Source of the DNA: Myrica gale
Lineage: Eukaryota; Streptophyta; Magnoliopsida; Fagales; Myricaceae
Assembly: GCA_963930655.1 (NCBI GenBank)
Contig: OZ005604.1
Coordinates: forward strand, 5,094,001-5,158,000
Direction of reading: 5' to 3'
DNA: 64,000 nt
Shown: in pieces, positions 23,406 through 34,082 of the stretch
Numbering within the stretch: position 1 is the first letter of the stretch
How the letters are laid out: each line of letters starts with the position of its first letter
The notes under the pieces: model-generated
What the model was told of the DNA's origin: nothing
Database searches by the model: none
What the model saw: the letters and a program-made list of their open reading frames with translations, nothing else
Translations under genes and position numbers: made by a program

Positions 23406-26400
23406 TCAAAGTGCCTTGAGGATCTCGTCGGCACTGGAGACAGTGAATTCACCCCCAGCTTCAATGTTTGCAACCTTCACTTTGAGGTCATCGACCAGGA
23501 GAGCGAACCTCCTGGAACGAGTGCCTAGTCCTTTCTCTGAAAGGTCAAGCTCAAGACCAAGAGCGTGGGTGTATTTTGCTGCGCCATCAGCAAGGAACTT
23601 GACATGCTTGTTCTCAGGGTAAGTTTTGGCCCATGCCTTCATCACAAAGGAGTCATTAACTGCAAATGAGAGTTAAAAATGAATTGAATATCAAATTGTG
23701 CCAGAAGTAAGAGCTACATTTTATTTTTTTATTTATATTATCTAAACACTCCTTTGACATGTAGACCGGGCTCTTCCTTAATTAAAAGGTCAAACACGTG
23801 TAATATTTAATTAAATTTGGATGAAAATGCATAATCAAGTCTTGAACTCAAGACTTTGACTTTGATACTGTATAAATCTATCACTTATCTAAAACTTAAG
23901 CTGTTATAAAGATGTCTTCAACAATATAGAATGAGATGTATGCAAATAATCATTTCCCACTTAAAATAGCTTCAATGGCATATAGTGAAGGGACAAAAGG
24001 ACAAAGTAAACGTTTTTTTTTTCAGTTCAACAATTATTTCCCATTGAGGCAGAGCAAAAAGGAATTTGGTCCACGGAACTTTGAAAATTGGTATACATGA
24101 CACCTGCCATCACTCCGAAACGTTGCTTGCATGAACGCTGTAAGATACTCTCAAATCAATCTTCTATCGTCAGTTAGACTACAAGAAAAATATTGACATG
24201 GCAGTCCTTGCTTGACAAAAGGGAAACAAGGCAAAGGACAAGTGATGGTCGTGCCTCAAATAGTGTTAAAGAGTTAGACTACAAGAAAAATATTGACACG
24301 GCAGTCCTTGCTTGACAAAAGGAAAACAAGACAAAGGACAAGTGATGGTCGTGCCTCAAATAGTGTTAAAGAGTCACACAAGTACAACTGTCCAATGTGG
24401 CAAGAAAAAGCTAAACTTGAAGTGTACATTAATGCATTCAAATCCAAAATCTAAACCAAGAATGGGGTAGGCTCAACTAAGATTTTTGAAAGACTTCTTC
24501 ATTATAACATGCTGGAAGCATATCCTGACACAAAATGGTCAGGAAACTTCTTCTCTCTTCCCCCCTCCCCTCTTAAAGTAGGCTTGTAATTGAGCTTCAA
24601 AAAGGAAAAGACGGATTTTTCCCAAGGCGAAGTCGATGGCTTTTTTTCGTAGCTTGGTGATCGAAGCGAAGTCATTTCAGTTCTCAGTTAGTTCGTTTGG
24701 TATTGTCACGTTAACTGAACATAGTAGAAAATCTCAGAGTGTCATTCGCTTTGGAAGATATGAGGTGGTCTGGTTGGCGAACCTGTTTGGCAAAATGGTG
24801 CAGACCAGGGTCCTTAGTGACTTTTCAGATAAATTTAACAAGTCCTCGCGTGCTTTTTTAGCCCAGCTGTGTTCAAATAGGAGGGGTAGATACGTTGCTC
24901 TTGCTGAATTTGGGGAGAGACGCCGACAAGGGGCTGTGATGGTTCCGAAGGGGAAGGCGAGTGTTGGGTGGCAGTCCTTTGCTATGACCTATGAGGAGAT
25001 TATCTCGGTTATAGGTTGGCTCCAGCGCAAGAGAATGAGGTATGTGGCTGTTTCGGTCAGAGAAGGCTGGTCATTTGCAGATACGGTGAAGGCTGGCTCG
25101 TCGAAGAAGAAGGCGGAGGAGAAGGGAGAGCTTTGCAGGTCTCCGGTTGTTGAGGGTAGCTAGCAAAAGCAACAGGCGTTTGGCTTTCCTACTGCGCAAC
25201 ATGCAGACCCTGATAAGGAAATTGTGCTTCCCCACGTTTCTGAGCAGTCTGTGCTGGGGGCTGCATCCGACAGAGACCTGTGGCACCATTTAATGCGATT
25301 ACAAGCTGAGGTGGATTGAGTTATTGGGCGGGTAAAAAATAAGCTGCAGAGTTCGGAGCCCAAGTCCAAGCCACTTCTCACATTGAATTGCCAAGTCTGT
25401 GGCTATAAACTGAAGGCCAGCAAACGCCCGTGGCGGCCCAATGTAGTGCTGATGAGTAGGCCCAACGCAATGGTGTCTTCTTGGGTGGGGCAAACGGCTT
25501 ACGTTCGGGCCTTGGTCTGGGGCAGTCTGGGGTGGGCCTCTCCGAGGTGGGCTGTGGGTTGGGTCACTCAACCGAGTTGCTTCTCCAGCAAGCTGAGGAC
25601 GAGGTCAAGGCGCCTTCCTCGCCTGGGCTGGGCGTCGTTGATCAGCTCCTTGCCGATGGAGACGCGGGGGGCTCGGCGGTGGGTGTTTCACCTCCGACAA
25701 TCGCGGTGGTTGTCGCTGGCAGTCCGGATGTGGGTGTTCTCGCTCCTGGTCCAGCTGGGGCGTCACATGTCAGGGTGGAGTACTCAGACTTAGACAAATT
25801 TATGCTAAGACCCGAGACCGCCTCGAAACACAAAAGGAGGCATCTGAGACTACTGAAATGACTCACCTCTGCCCCACCCAGCACCAAAGTATCATCAGCA
25901 AAAATCAAGTGAGAAATGCACACACTACCATCTCCGACCGCAAAACCCTCTAAACCGCTATGCGTCACCACTTTCCCCATCATGCGGCTAAAGGCTTCCA
26001 TAACAATCACAAAAAGAAGTGGAGAAAGGGGATCCCCTTTCCTCAAACCACGCGAGCTACTGAAAAAACCTTTCGGGCATCCATTGACAATAACGGAAAA
26101 CTTCACCGTCGAGAGACAAAATGAGATCCAACGACACCATTTTTCACCGAAGCCGCATCGTGGACTCAGTTCACATGATCATAGGCCTTCTAAACATCCA
26201 ACTTACAAAGCATCCACGACACCCCCGACCTCAACCTGGAGTCAATGCACTCATTGGCAATGAGCACTGAGTCCAAAATCTGTCTCCCTCTAACAAAAGC
26301 GTTTTGAGAGGGGGAAATAATTTTATCTAAAACAGACTTCAACCTATTAGCCAACACCTTGGCTAAAATCTTATATACACTCCCCACAAGACTAATGGGA

Positions 26401-28140
26401 CGGAAATCTTTGAGCTCCACCGCACCCGGCTTCTTAGGAATAAAGACAATGAGAGGAGTTCAAGTTCCGAACAAACTTCTCATCTCTCGTGAACTCATTA
26501 AACATCAGCATCACATCATCCTTAACAAAGTCCCGACAAGCTTGAAAAAAGGCAATGAAGAAGCCATCCGGGCCCGAGGTCTTGTCCCCATTGAGACTAC
26601 GCACCACCTCAGTCACCTCCTCCACATCAAAGGGTCTTTCGATCCACTCGGCATCCTCTCCCGTAATAGTATCAAACACAAGACCATCCACCGAGGGACG
26701 CCACTGAAAGGGCTCCTCATATAGTGAGGAATAATAATCCACAATGTCCACAGCAATCCCTTCAGGATCCTCCACCGCCTCCCCCCAGTCCTTTGTACTG
26801 TTTTCGCTTTTCTAATAAAACTGTCTTACTTATAAAAAAAACATACTGGAAGCATTTACTGGACTATAGTTTTCTGTTGACCGGAGAGCATCTATAAAAC
26901 TCTAGAAGACATGAAAATGCATATTCAACAATAAAGCGATTTCCACATGTTAACTTCCAGAACAATATCATACACCATACAATCAACCGAATAGCAAAGG
27001 AGCTTTCTATCTAATAGAGTTATAACGAGCAATATCTCCAAGAAGAACATACTTTCTTAACTAGCTAGAATTGTTACCTCACCCAACGTTAAATTCCATT
27101 AACACGACTAGAGCCTTTTCTTTGTGCTCCACAAAAATTGGAAACCATAAAAATGAGTGTCACCACGACATGGACGCCAACCAACAACTGGTATTATGGG
27201 TTCTACATGTGCAGTTACTCCCTGTCCGCCTACGCACATTTATTTAGAAATCCAGCTAGAAACGCCTATCAACTGTTACATGAACTACTTTATATGCATA
27301 AAACTTTGGAAAAGTAGAAAATTTAGGTTAGAGCATATAAAGAGTACCGCTAATTAAGAGAATATCCTCAACGCCCTTCGCTTTCAGCTCCTCTGCTTTT
27401 TCAACGAACCCTGGTACATGCTTCAAGCTGTGCCACATACACACGCAATCTACTTTAATAAATCAGGCAGTGTGTAAGTTACGTGTTCTATCTCATCAAT
27501 TATTTTTCTTTCAATGAAACACTTCAAAGTTTGAAAATTTCCGTAGGACGTCCTTAATTTCATATGACTTTTCACCGTCTAGTATATACATCTATAATTA
27601 GCTGTAGAATTAAGGATCCAATCCTGCTGGGACCTAGTCCAAATAAATCTAGACAGTCAGTCGAACCAAAAATAGGCCAATCTACGAGGAGAAAGTGCGA
27701 AATGGAGGACAAAACACGAAAAACTAGAACAAACTGGGAAACAAAGATTAACTCCCAGAGAAAAAAAAAACTATAAAAACTGATGCTCCGTCCAGCAGCT
27801 ATTAAGAAAACAACGGAAATGAACAGAACATCGAAATTTTGATTCCAAATTTTAATTAGACCAAAACTCCGTTAAACTTTGCCTAATACAAGTTGTGATC
27901 TTCATTCCGAGTAATGATGATAGTTCTGATATCACGATCGATATGTTAACTGGCAAGAAGCTGTAAACACTGACAAAAAGATTACCTGCAAGTGGTGGTG
28001 AAGGCACCGGGGACGCCGAATAGGATAATCTTCTTACCGGCGGCCACGGAGTGTACGGAAACCTTTTGGAGGTTGTCCTCTTCGTCGAAGTAGGAGAGCG
28101 TACCATCCGGTATCACGTCGCCGACAGCAATCGGGGCCAT
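23406..28140 (-). CDS. PRXIIB: Type II peroxiredoxin (thioredoxin/glutaredoxin-dependent), cytosolic type
   Basis: Exons 27986-28140, 27348-27427 and 23406-23659 join to 489 bp (162 aa), exactly the length of plant cytosolic PrxIIB/C/D. It starts MAPIAVGDV and has no transit peptide. The peroxidatic cysteine lies in PGAFTTTC (Cys51). The catalytic-pocket Arg is in RSRRFALL, and the C-terminus [11 protein letters not shown] is canonical. The family reduces H2O2 and alkyl hydroperoxides. Three unusual residues are seen: Thr for Pro in FTPTC, Leu76 (codon TTA) where the family has the resolving cysteine (EILCIS becomes DILLIS), and Ser for Pro in VNDPF. Introns are 558 bp and 3688 bp; the second contains a LINE and a tandem duplication. 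All splice sites and frames are intact. Confidence 0.94.
24173..24372. repeat. 100-bp tandem duplication in the peroxiredoxin intron
   Basis: Two adjacent 100-bp units (24173-24272 and 24273-24372) differ at only a few positions. Each starts GTTAGACTACAAGAAAAATA. Confidence 0.92.
24636..25163 (+). CDS. LINE ORF1-like protein
   Basis: A 175-aa open frame inside the LINE. It has a segment ([20 protein letters not shown] followed by [11 protein letters not shown]) of the kind found in the N-terminal proteins of plant LINEs. No zinc knuckle is visible in this part. It is followed by further plus-strand open sequence to about 25785. It is not a host gene: it lies wholly within the bracketed insertion. 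Confidence 0.6.
   Translation: MAFFRSLVIEAKSFQFSVSSFGIVTLTEHSRKSQSVIRFGRYEVVWLANLFGKMVQTRVLSDFSDKFNKSSRAFLAQLCSNRRGRYVALAEFGERRRQGAVMVPKGKASVGWQSFAMTYEEIISVIGWLQRKRMRYVAVSVREGWSFADTVKAGSSKKKAEEKGELCRSPVVEGS
25785..26775 (-). pseudogene. LINE ORF2 reverse transcriptase fragment (inverted)
   Basis: Minus-strand frames give, in order, a segment upstream of the RT core (DKTSGPDGF), the RT motifs [21 protein letters not shown] and [13 protein letters not shown], then GDPLSPLLF and the catalytic LIFADDT, ending at INLSKSE, where plus-strand ORF1 sequence begins (breakpoint about 25783). Frames change at about 26430 and 26190. There is no endonuclease and no C-terminal part, so the fragment is dead. 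Confidence 0.88.
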
Positions 28141-28382
28141 AGCTATTATTGACCGACGGTGTTGAGAACCGAAAATAGTGGGGAGATCAGACGGTGACGA
28201 GTGAGTGGTGTAGGATTGCAGCCTGCAATTGTGGCTGTATATATATCTAGAGAGACTGTATAGCCACTGTATAGGGTCGTTTGGTTGGTTTCAATTAATT
28301 GGATTTGACGAGATTTTGGAGTCCGGTAGGTTATGACTCGGTGCTGGGCTGCTTAGGTTCCCCTCCGTTCTAAAAAAAATAA
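28141..28382 (-). promoter_or_regulatory. Proximal promoter and leader of the peroxiredoxin gene
   Basis: On the minus strand a TATA-like GATATATATAC lies at about 28232-28242, roughly 95 bp upstream of the ATG, a plausible core promoter spacing. A Mutator-type MITE begins only about 250 bp upstream of the ATG. Confidence 0.55.
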
Positions 28383-28391
28383 TTATTTTAT

Positions 28392-29020
28392 GGCTTAAAT
28401 GCATTGTAGGTCCATGTGGTATCACATTTTTACAAATTAGTCCATGTGATATGAGTTTGTACTAGCTAGTCCCTGGGGTAAGCATCTTGTAACAAATTGG
28501 TTCTCCCATTAGATTTTCGTCGACCCACTTAACGGCCGAAGCTGACATATAAAAAAATCTAACGTCATCAACAAATTGGGTGATGCCACATGTCGAGAGG
28601 CGAGCAGGCTGAGTTGCTTGTGCTCAAGATGCTCGGAATGCCAGAGCTTGGTCTGTGCTCGGGATGCTCGGACTGTCCTTTGTTGGTGCTCTTTCATTGG
28701 TGCATATGATGCCGCATGTACCCGTATCCCGAGCAGGCCAGGTTGCGTGTGCTTGGGATGCTCGAGCTGGTGCTGCTCGGGATGCCGAGGCTCGGTTTGT
28801 GCTCAGGATGCTCGGTCTGTGCTCAGGATGCTCTTTCATTGGTGCATACGCGGAAAATAATCCATGTCAGCTTCAGCCGTTAAGTGGGTCGACGGAAATC
28901 TAACGGGATGACCAATTTGTTACAAGATGATTACCTCAGGGACTAGTCAGTACAAACTCATACCACAGGGACCAATTTGTAAAATGGTGATACCACAGGG
29001 ACCTATAGTGCATTTAAGCC
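28392..29020. mobile_element. Mutator-type MITE upstream of the peroxiredoxin gene
   Basis: Perfect 9-bp duplication ttattttat (28383-28391 and 29021-29029). Terminal inverted repeats GGCTTAAATGCATTGTAGG and its imperfect complement at the right end. Inverted arms of about 170 bp flank a GC-richer core with repeated GTGCTCGGGATGCTCGG-like units. Confidence 0.9.
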
Positions 29021-29029
29021 TTATTTTAT

Positions 29030-30300
29030 AGCCCCTGATATTAATTCGTGCCACCTTAAGTTTTGTAATTCGTGCCCTATTAATGTTAGAGTTTGTAAAA
29101 CATTATAAAAAATAAATCCAGCCGTCAATTTCAAACTCTCAGTTGAATTTGTAAAATGAAGTTTTAAAAATTGATAAAAATAAGATTTATAAAATAAAAA
29201 GTTGTAAAAGACTGCAACATTGAAGCCTGTAGAGAGATTGCATACAAGCAATGAAGCAAACTTCTATACATAAATCTTTATTTTTCAATTTTATCCTTAA
29301 TTTTATCCATACTCTTCTCTTGCCCAACAACACCACACGACCAGAACGCAAGACATGAGTCACTGACTCACAGTCACTGGAGCATTGCTAGCCATTCTGC
29401 TGTTTGCTTGAAGGATTTTGAAGGAAAGTTATAGTTGGTGAATCAGGGCCTGCAAATGAGAGCTGATATTCTAAATAATCTTTTCTTTTCTTTTTGGTTT
29501 TATTTTATTTTTGTAACAGAGATCATTAAAAGTTTTATTTCTTTCTTTTTTTGGTCGAAAATGGCCAATGGGTATGACCCATTTTCATAACCGCCCTTAA
29601 AAGACATGCTCTCCAATTATTTGATCTTAAACAACTCTCAAAATCATTATTTTAAATTTTTAAATTTTTAAATTTTATGATTTGTTTGATTATAATTTGT
29701 AATATTGATTTATTTATCTATTTTTGTGTGGGAGGATGGGAATATGATTAAAGCTGGTGCGCCGAATGAGAAGCTAAAACTACAAAAAGGCCTAAATGAA
29801 GTAATCCATGGTGCATGTTAGGTCTTGTAGTTGCTTCCCAAACAAAATTATCCCATTATTGCTTATCGGAGAAATTCACTATTTCATTTTTTGTTTCATT
29901 TTTAATCTGCAGCCCTTAATGAGCATATAATTATTTTGTGTTTAGTTATACTTTCTACTTGTCAGTAAATATTCCAATAAGATACTTCTTAGCATCACTT
30001 TATAGCTCATTTTCCTACTGAGATTCGATATTAGGTTATATATTTAGATTATTGATGGATTTTAATGCTTTTATAACCAAAGTCTGCTAATGTAACCTGT
30101 CTTTTTGTCGTCAAATAGGCGTAGGGATGGAAGACATGCATGTGTATTTTCTCTATGCAAGACTTGGAACTGATGTTTGCATGTCTGCATGTGTGTTTTC
30201 ACTTTACAACTGAAACAATTACAGATTTAATTTATGTTAGGTATTAGGGCTACTTTCATTTGTAACTATGATTAATTTGAAGTTATTATGCAAGTGTTTT
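29030..30300. other. Intergenic region
   Basis: No gene seen. AT-rich; the right part probably includes the 5' flank of the hAT relic that follows. Confidence 0.5.
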
Positions 30301-30449
30301 GTCTCTCTTTAATTTGTTGTTGTATCCTTGTAGGGAGAACATGTAATTGTTGTGTTACCATGGGATGAGTGATGGAGTTTTAAGCTAAATGAAGATAATT
30401 CCAATCCGGAAGAAGGGCAAATCAAATCACGGGCAAACCAAAAACAATT

Positions 30450-32300
30450 GATGCATTTTTTAAGAAAAAGAATGTTGATTCGGGTTCTAAGATGTCTTCC
30501 TCGTCTTGTAATCCTCAACCTCTAATTCCTGAGCAAGAGCATCGCCCTTTTAAGATTCCAAGGATTGAATCTCAAGAATCTCAAGGATTGATGTTGTATA
30601 TTGTCTCTATTGTTTTCTTAATAATCAAAATCCAACTGGGCATTTTGGATCTACTGCATTTACTATTGAAGGATTTCAAATTGGAAGAAAGTAAATGATG
30701 GTAACAATTGTGCATTTTTAGGCCATATGGTTAAAGATTTTTGTTCTGTTCATAACAATGTTATGAAGTGTTGTAACACTTTGATGAATCAAGCACAACA
30801 TATTGACAAAGTGATGCATATACAGACTTTAGAACAGAAAAAGAAAAATCGATTACGATTGAGGACATCAATTGAATGCATTCGGTATTTAACATCTCAA
30901 GGATGTGCTCTTAGAGGTGATGATGAAGGTCTTGAGTCAAGAAATTGTGGCAATTTTATTGAATTGATAAAACTTGTGACATCGTTTAATGAAGATGTTG
31001 CTGAGCAAGTGTTAGAAAATGCTCCCGGAAATGCCAAGTATATTTCACCTACTATTCAAAAAGAGATTCTTCATATATTGGCAAGTAGGGTGTGAAGTGT
31101 AATTCGCGAAAAAATTGGTGATTCAAAATCTTGTATCATAGTAGATGAAGCTCGGGATGAATCCAAAAGATAACAAATGACTCTCATTCTAAGATTTGTT
31201 GATAAAAAAAGGTTTTATTAGAGAGCGATTTTTCAGTATTGTGCATGTAAAAGATACCTCTGCCTTGACTCTGAAGAAAGAAATATGTTATGTTCTTGCT
31301 TGTCACAATCTCACTATACAAAATATTCGAGGGCAGGGATATGATAGTGCTAGTAATATGCATGGTGAGTTTAATGGATTACAAGCTTTATTTCTTAAAG
31401 ATTGTCCTTATGCATATTATGTACATTATATGGCTCATCGACTACAACTAGTATTGGTTGCAGCAACAAGTGATGTAATGTCGGTTTGTGATTTTTTTAT
31501 GAAACTAAGCTCCATTGTAAATGTTGTTGGTGCCTCTTGTAACCGCAATGATGCACTACATGCCAATCAAGCAGCTCTAAATTGCAAATTGAATTGCCAT
31601 TGATGAACTTGAAACCGGAAGAGGGGCAAATCAAATTGGTACTTTGAAACGAGCTGGAGATACAAGATGAAACTCTCATTTTAATTATGTGTGTAGCTTG
31701 ATAAGGATGTTCAATGCAACTTTGAATGTTCTTCAACACATCGCCAATGAAGGATCAATTACTTCTCAACGTTGTGAGGCTAATGCATTATAACTGATAC
31801 TTTATGTCAAGCATCGCAACAACAATCTCAAGACATCTTAAATGTTATCCATTTGATTAAAGCTACAAAGACATTAGTTCAAAGGTTGAGAGAAGATGGT
31901 TGAGATACTTTTTTAGGGAATGTGAAAAACATGGTATTGAAGTTCCTGATATGAGTGCTCCATACACGACAAGTCAAGGTAGGTCTCGTACTAAAGGAGA
32001 TCCTATTACATTTGAGCATCATTATCTAGTTGATATATTTATGGTTGCCATAGATTCTCAATTACAAGAACTAAATATTAGGTTTACTGAGAAAACAATG
32101 AAACTTATTACTCTTAGCTCAGCTTTGGATCCTAAGAATGCATATAAATCTTTCAATGTTGAGAATATTTGTGATATTGAAGAAATATTTTATACACAGG
32201 ATTTTACTGAGCGAGAAAGGATTCATTTAAGGAGTCAATTGCAACTCTTTATAGTTGATGTGCCTCAATGTCTCGATTTGATGAATCAACACGACTCATA
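30450..32300 (+). pseudogene. hAT transposase pseudogene (DUF4371 lineage), truncated
   Basis: Plus-strand pieces in transposase order: IDAFFKKKNVDSGSKMSSSS at the start, then 30727-31095 (TQGC-type region SQGCALRGDDEG, NCGNFIELIKLV), then SKSCIIVDEARDES, QGYDSASNMHGEFNGL (31196-31603) and HYLVDIFMVAIDSQLQELN (31900-32301). Stops and frameshifts separate them. The C-terminal hAT dimerisation motif seen in the other relic (VERIFSGMK) is absent, so the 3' end is lost. I found no terminal repeats or target duplication. It is the same general lineage as the relic at 9143-12438 but a different copy, in the opposite orientation. Confidence 0.85.
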
Positions 32301-32683
32301 AACCTAAACTACCAAAATGCATCAATGCGGCTCATAAGATTCAACCATCGATATATATTGTGTCATATAGTCTATTATCTATAAATCTCATACATAGAGT
32401 AGTTATTAGAGGGAACATTGATACATTTTGATAGTTTAGAGGCTAAATTTAATGAAATTCGCACATGAGACCAGAAAATGAAATTTGGATGACAATTGAT
32501 TCACATATTGTTTTTTATTGGAGGGCGGGGGAATTAGGTTCTGTTTTTGAAACTGCTTCCTAACACATGATATACATATATAAAATATATGTATTTGAAT
32601 TTCAGAAGTACTCGAACATAAATTGAGATGAACTAACAGGAAATATTATTTGCAGCACAAAAAAAAATCAAATGGAGAACTGC

Positions 32684-32920
32684 TTACAAGGAGGCCAATA
32701 ACTGTCCCGTATATATGCCAATCGTTCGAAACCGACCCAAGTAAGAATCAGAAACGAAAGCCCCCATGATAGGCGTGAAGTTCGTTATGGCTGACCAAAC
32801 AAACAATACATGTTGTAGCTCCGCTGGGGCCTTGCAAATGATACACGTTTAGCAAGTACAGGATCATATTCGCATGAAGCCCATAGGTGACAACCTTTTC
32901 AAATGTCTCATTAGCTGCCA
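32684..32920 (-). pseudogene. NPF (NRT1/PTR family) transporter exon fragment
   Basis: Reverse-strand translation gives AANETFEKVVTYGLHANMIL then, after a frameshift near 32805, WSAITNFTPIMGAFVSDSYL and GRFRTIGIYTGQLLASL ending at a stop. This is the second-exon signature of plant nitrate/peptide transporters: the ANE-FE-YGL-NMILYL motif plus the conserved GAF-SDSYLGRF loop. The T-rich run plus GTAG just before it looks like the original splice acceptor. Only about 79 codons remain and no other NPF exon is nearby, so this is a fragment. Confidence 0.82.
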
Positions 32921-33041
32921 CTACAAAAAAAAAGAAAAAAAAAAGACTTTTAACCTATTCGTTTAGCAAGTACAGGATCATATTCGCATGAAGCCCATAG
33001 GTGACAACCTTTTCAAATTAGCTGCCACTACAAAAAAAAAA
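32846..33041. repeat. Tandem duplication of NPF fragment plus CACTA-like start
   Basis: A segment beginning CGTTTAGCAAGTACAGGATC and running through GCTGCCACTACAAAAAAA occurs at 32846-32940 and again at 32960-33041. The second copy lacks about 9 bp (GTCTCATTA region). Only the second copy continues into CACTA-type subterminal sequence. Confidence 0.85.
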
Positions 33042-33590
33042 AAGACTTAACAGCGACCGCCGCTATAGACCTAAACGCAATTTTGCAGCATTTCATAAAA
33101 ATGCTAATACAAACTTTTAGCGGCATTTTTGTGACCGTCGCTAAAGGTCTGTGCCAACGTTTTATTTTTGTATGTGCCAACATTTTTAAAACACCACTAA
33201 TTTTTTCTTATATTTTCCGAATCGGTAATACAAATTTATTTTAATAACCATAATTCATTGGATGGAAAAAATTAAAGAAACACAAGAATCTCTTCATCAT
33301 TGATTAATAATATTTTACAACAAACACAAGAATCTCTACAAGTAATCTAAAAAGTAACAAATTTATAATATAAAATAACAATAAACACAGACCGACTAAA
33401 ACATTCAAATACAGCACAATAAGCAAAGACCAATTAAAATCTTCCTCCTTTGACACATCAACATCCTCTATTTTAACTTTCTGTAATAGAAAATAAATAT
33501 CACATAAGAAATAGAAATAAACAAAAAAATTAAGTAAACAAAAAAATCTACTTGTATATAAGGCTATAAGCAACTCTAGATAAAATGGGT
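33026..33590. mobile_element. CACTA-like transposon terminus (remnant)
   Basis: CACTACAAAAAAAAAAAAG is followed by inverted subterminal motifs (AGCGACCGCCGCTATAGACC and GACCGTCGCTAAAGGTC up to 33148) typical of En/Spm-type ends. No second terminus or transposase was found. The right limit is arbitrary; the interior to about 33590 contains an open minus-strand frame (KVKIEDVDVSKEEDFN) of unknown nature. Alternatively the CACTAC string is only the complement of an NPF splice acceptor, but the subterminal repeats favour a transposon. Confidence 0.55.
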
Positions 33591-34082
33591 CAAAAATTTT
33601 CCCCCGGAGGCAATCAAGGCAGGCTTGTCCATGAGCACTCCGGCTTAGGCCTCACAAAAAATCTCATTTTAAACTGTAAAAACACTTTTCATTGAATCGG
33701 GTCGGGATTACTATTCGGGTAAAAAAGAATGTTTCCCTCATTTTGTATAGGTTATAGTGTTTAAAAAAACTAATTGGCAACTTGCAAAATCTGGTATGGA
33801 GAAAATGTCAGTGAAAGACTTAATCTGACAGCTCTCATAGTATGCAAATAATGAGATATAGTCTCTACTAATTGGCAACTTGTTATATAAACCAAGCAAG
33901 ACAACATAGCAAATTTGCTTCATGAACACAAACACAAAAAGATAGACGTCAATGATAATTCAATGCTAGATGCATATGTAGACAAAAAACTGGACATAGA
34001 TCTTTTTCAGTAGAAGAAATAATTGTAGAATCAGTACACTCATAGTGGCTGAAGATCACAAGGCACTCCCTGCAATTAGTAA
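33590..34082. other. 3' flank of the RNase H2 subunit C gene
   Basis: No gene seen. It probably contains the 3' UTR of the gene that follows. Confidence 0.5.

Larger units (their letters stand above)
24522..26839 (+). mobile_element. LINE insertion with an inverted middle segment
   Basis: A ~16-bp target duplication with one mismatch, AACATGCTGGAAGCAT (24506-24521) and AACATACTGGAAGCAT (26840-26855), brackets the insertion. The right end reads as a plus-strand LINE 3' end (TTTGTACTG...AATAAAAC...TTAT then A8). The left part (24522 to about 25785) is plus-strand, with a LINE ORF1-like frame. The middle (about 25785-26790) holds reverse transcriptase on the minus strand. A single flanking duplication suggests one insertion event that was rearranged, in the manner of twin priming, not three separate elements. 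Confidence 0.82.

Noticed and set aside
24636-25861. Plus-strand ORFs as possible host genes nested in the peroxiredoxin intron
   Set aside because: They fall inside the LINE target duplication and resemble LINE ORF1 sequence.
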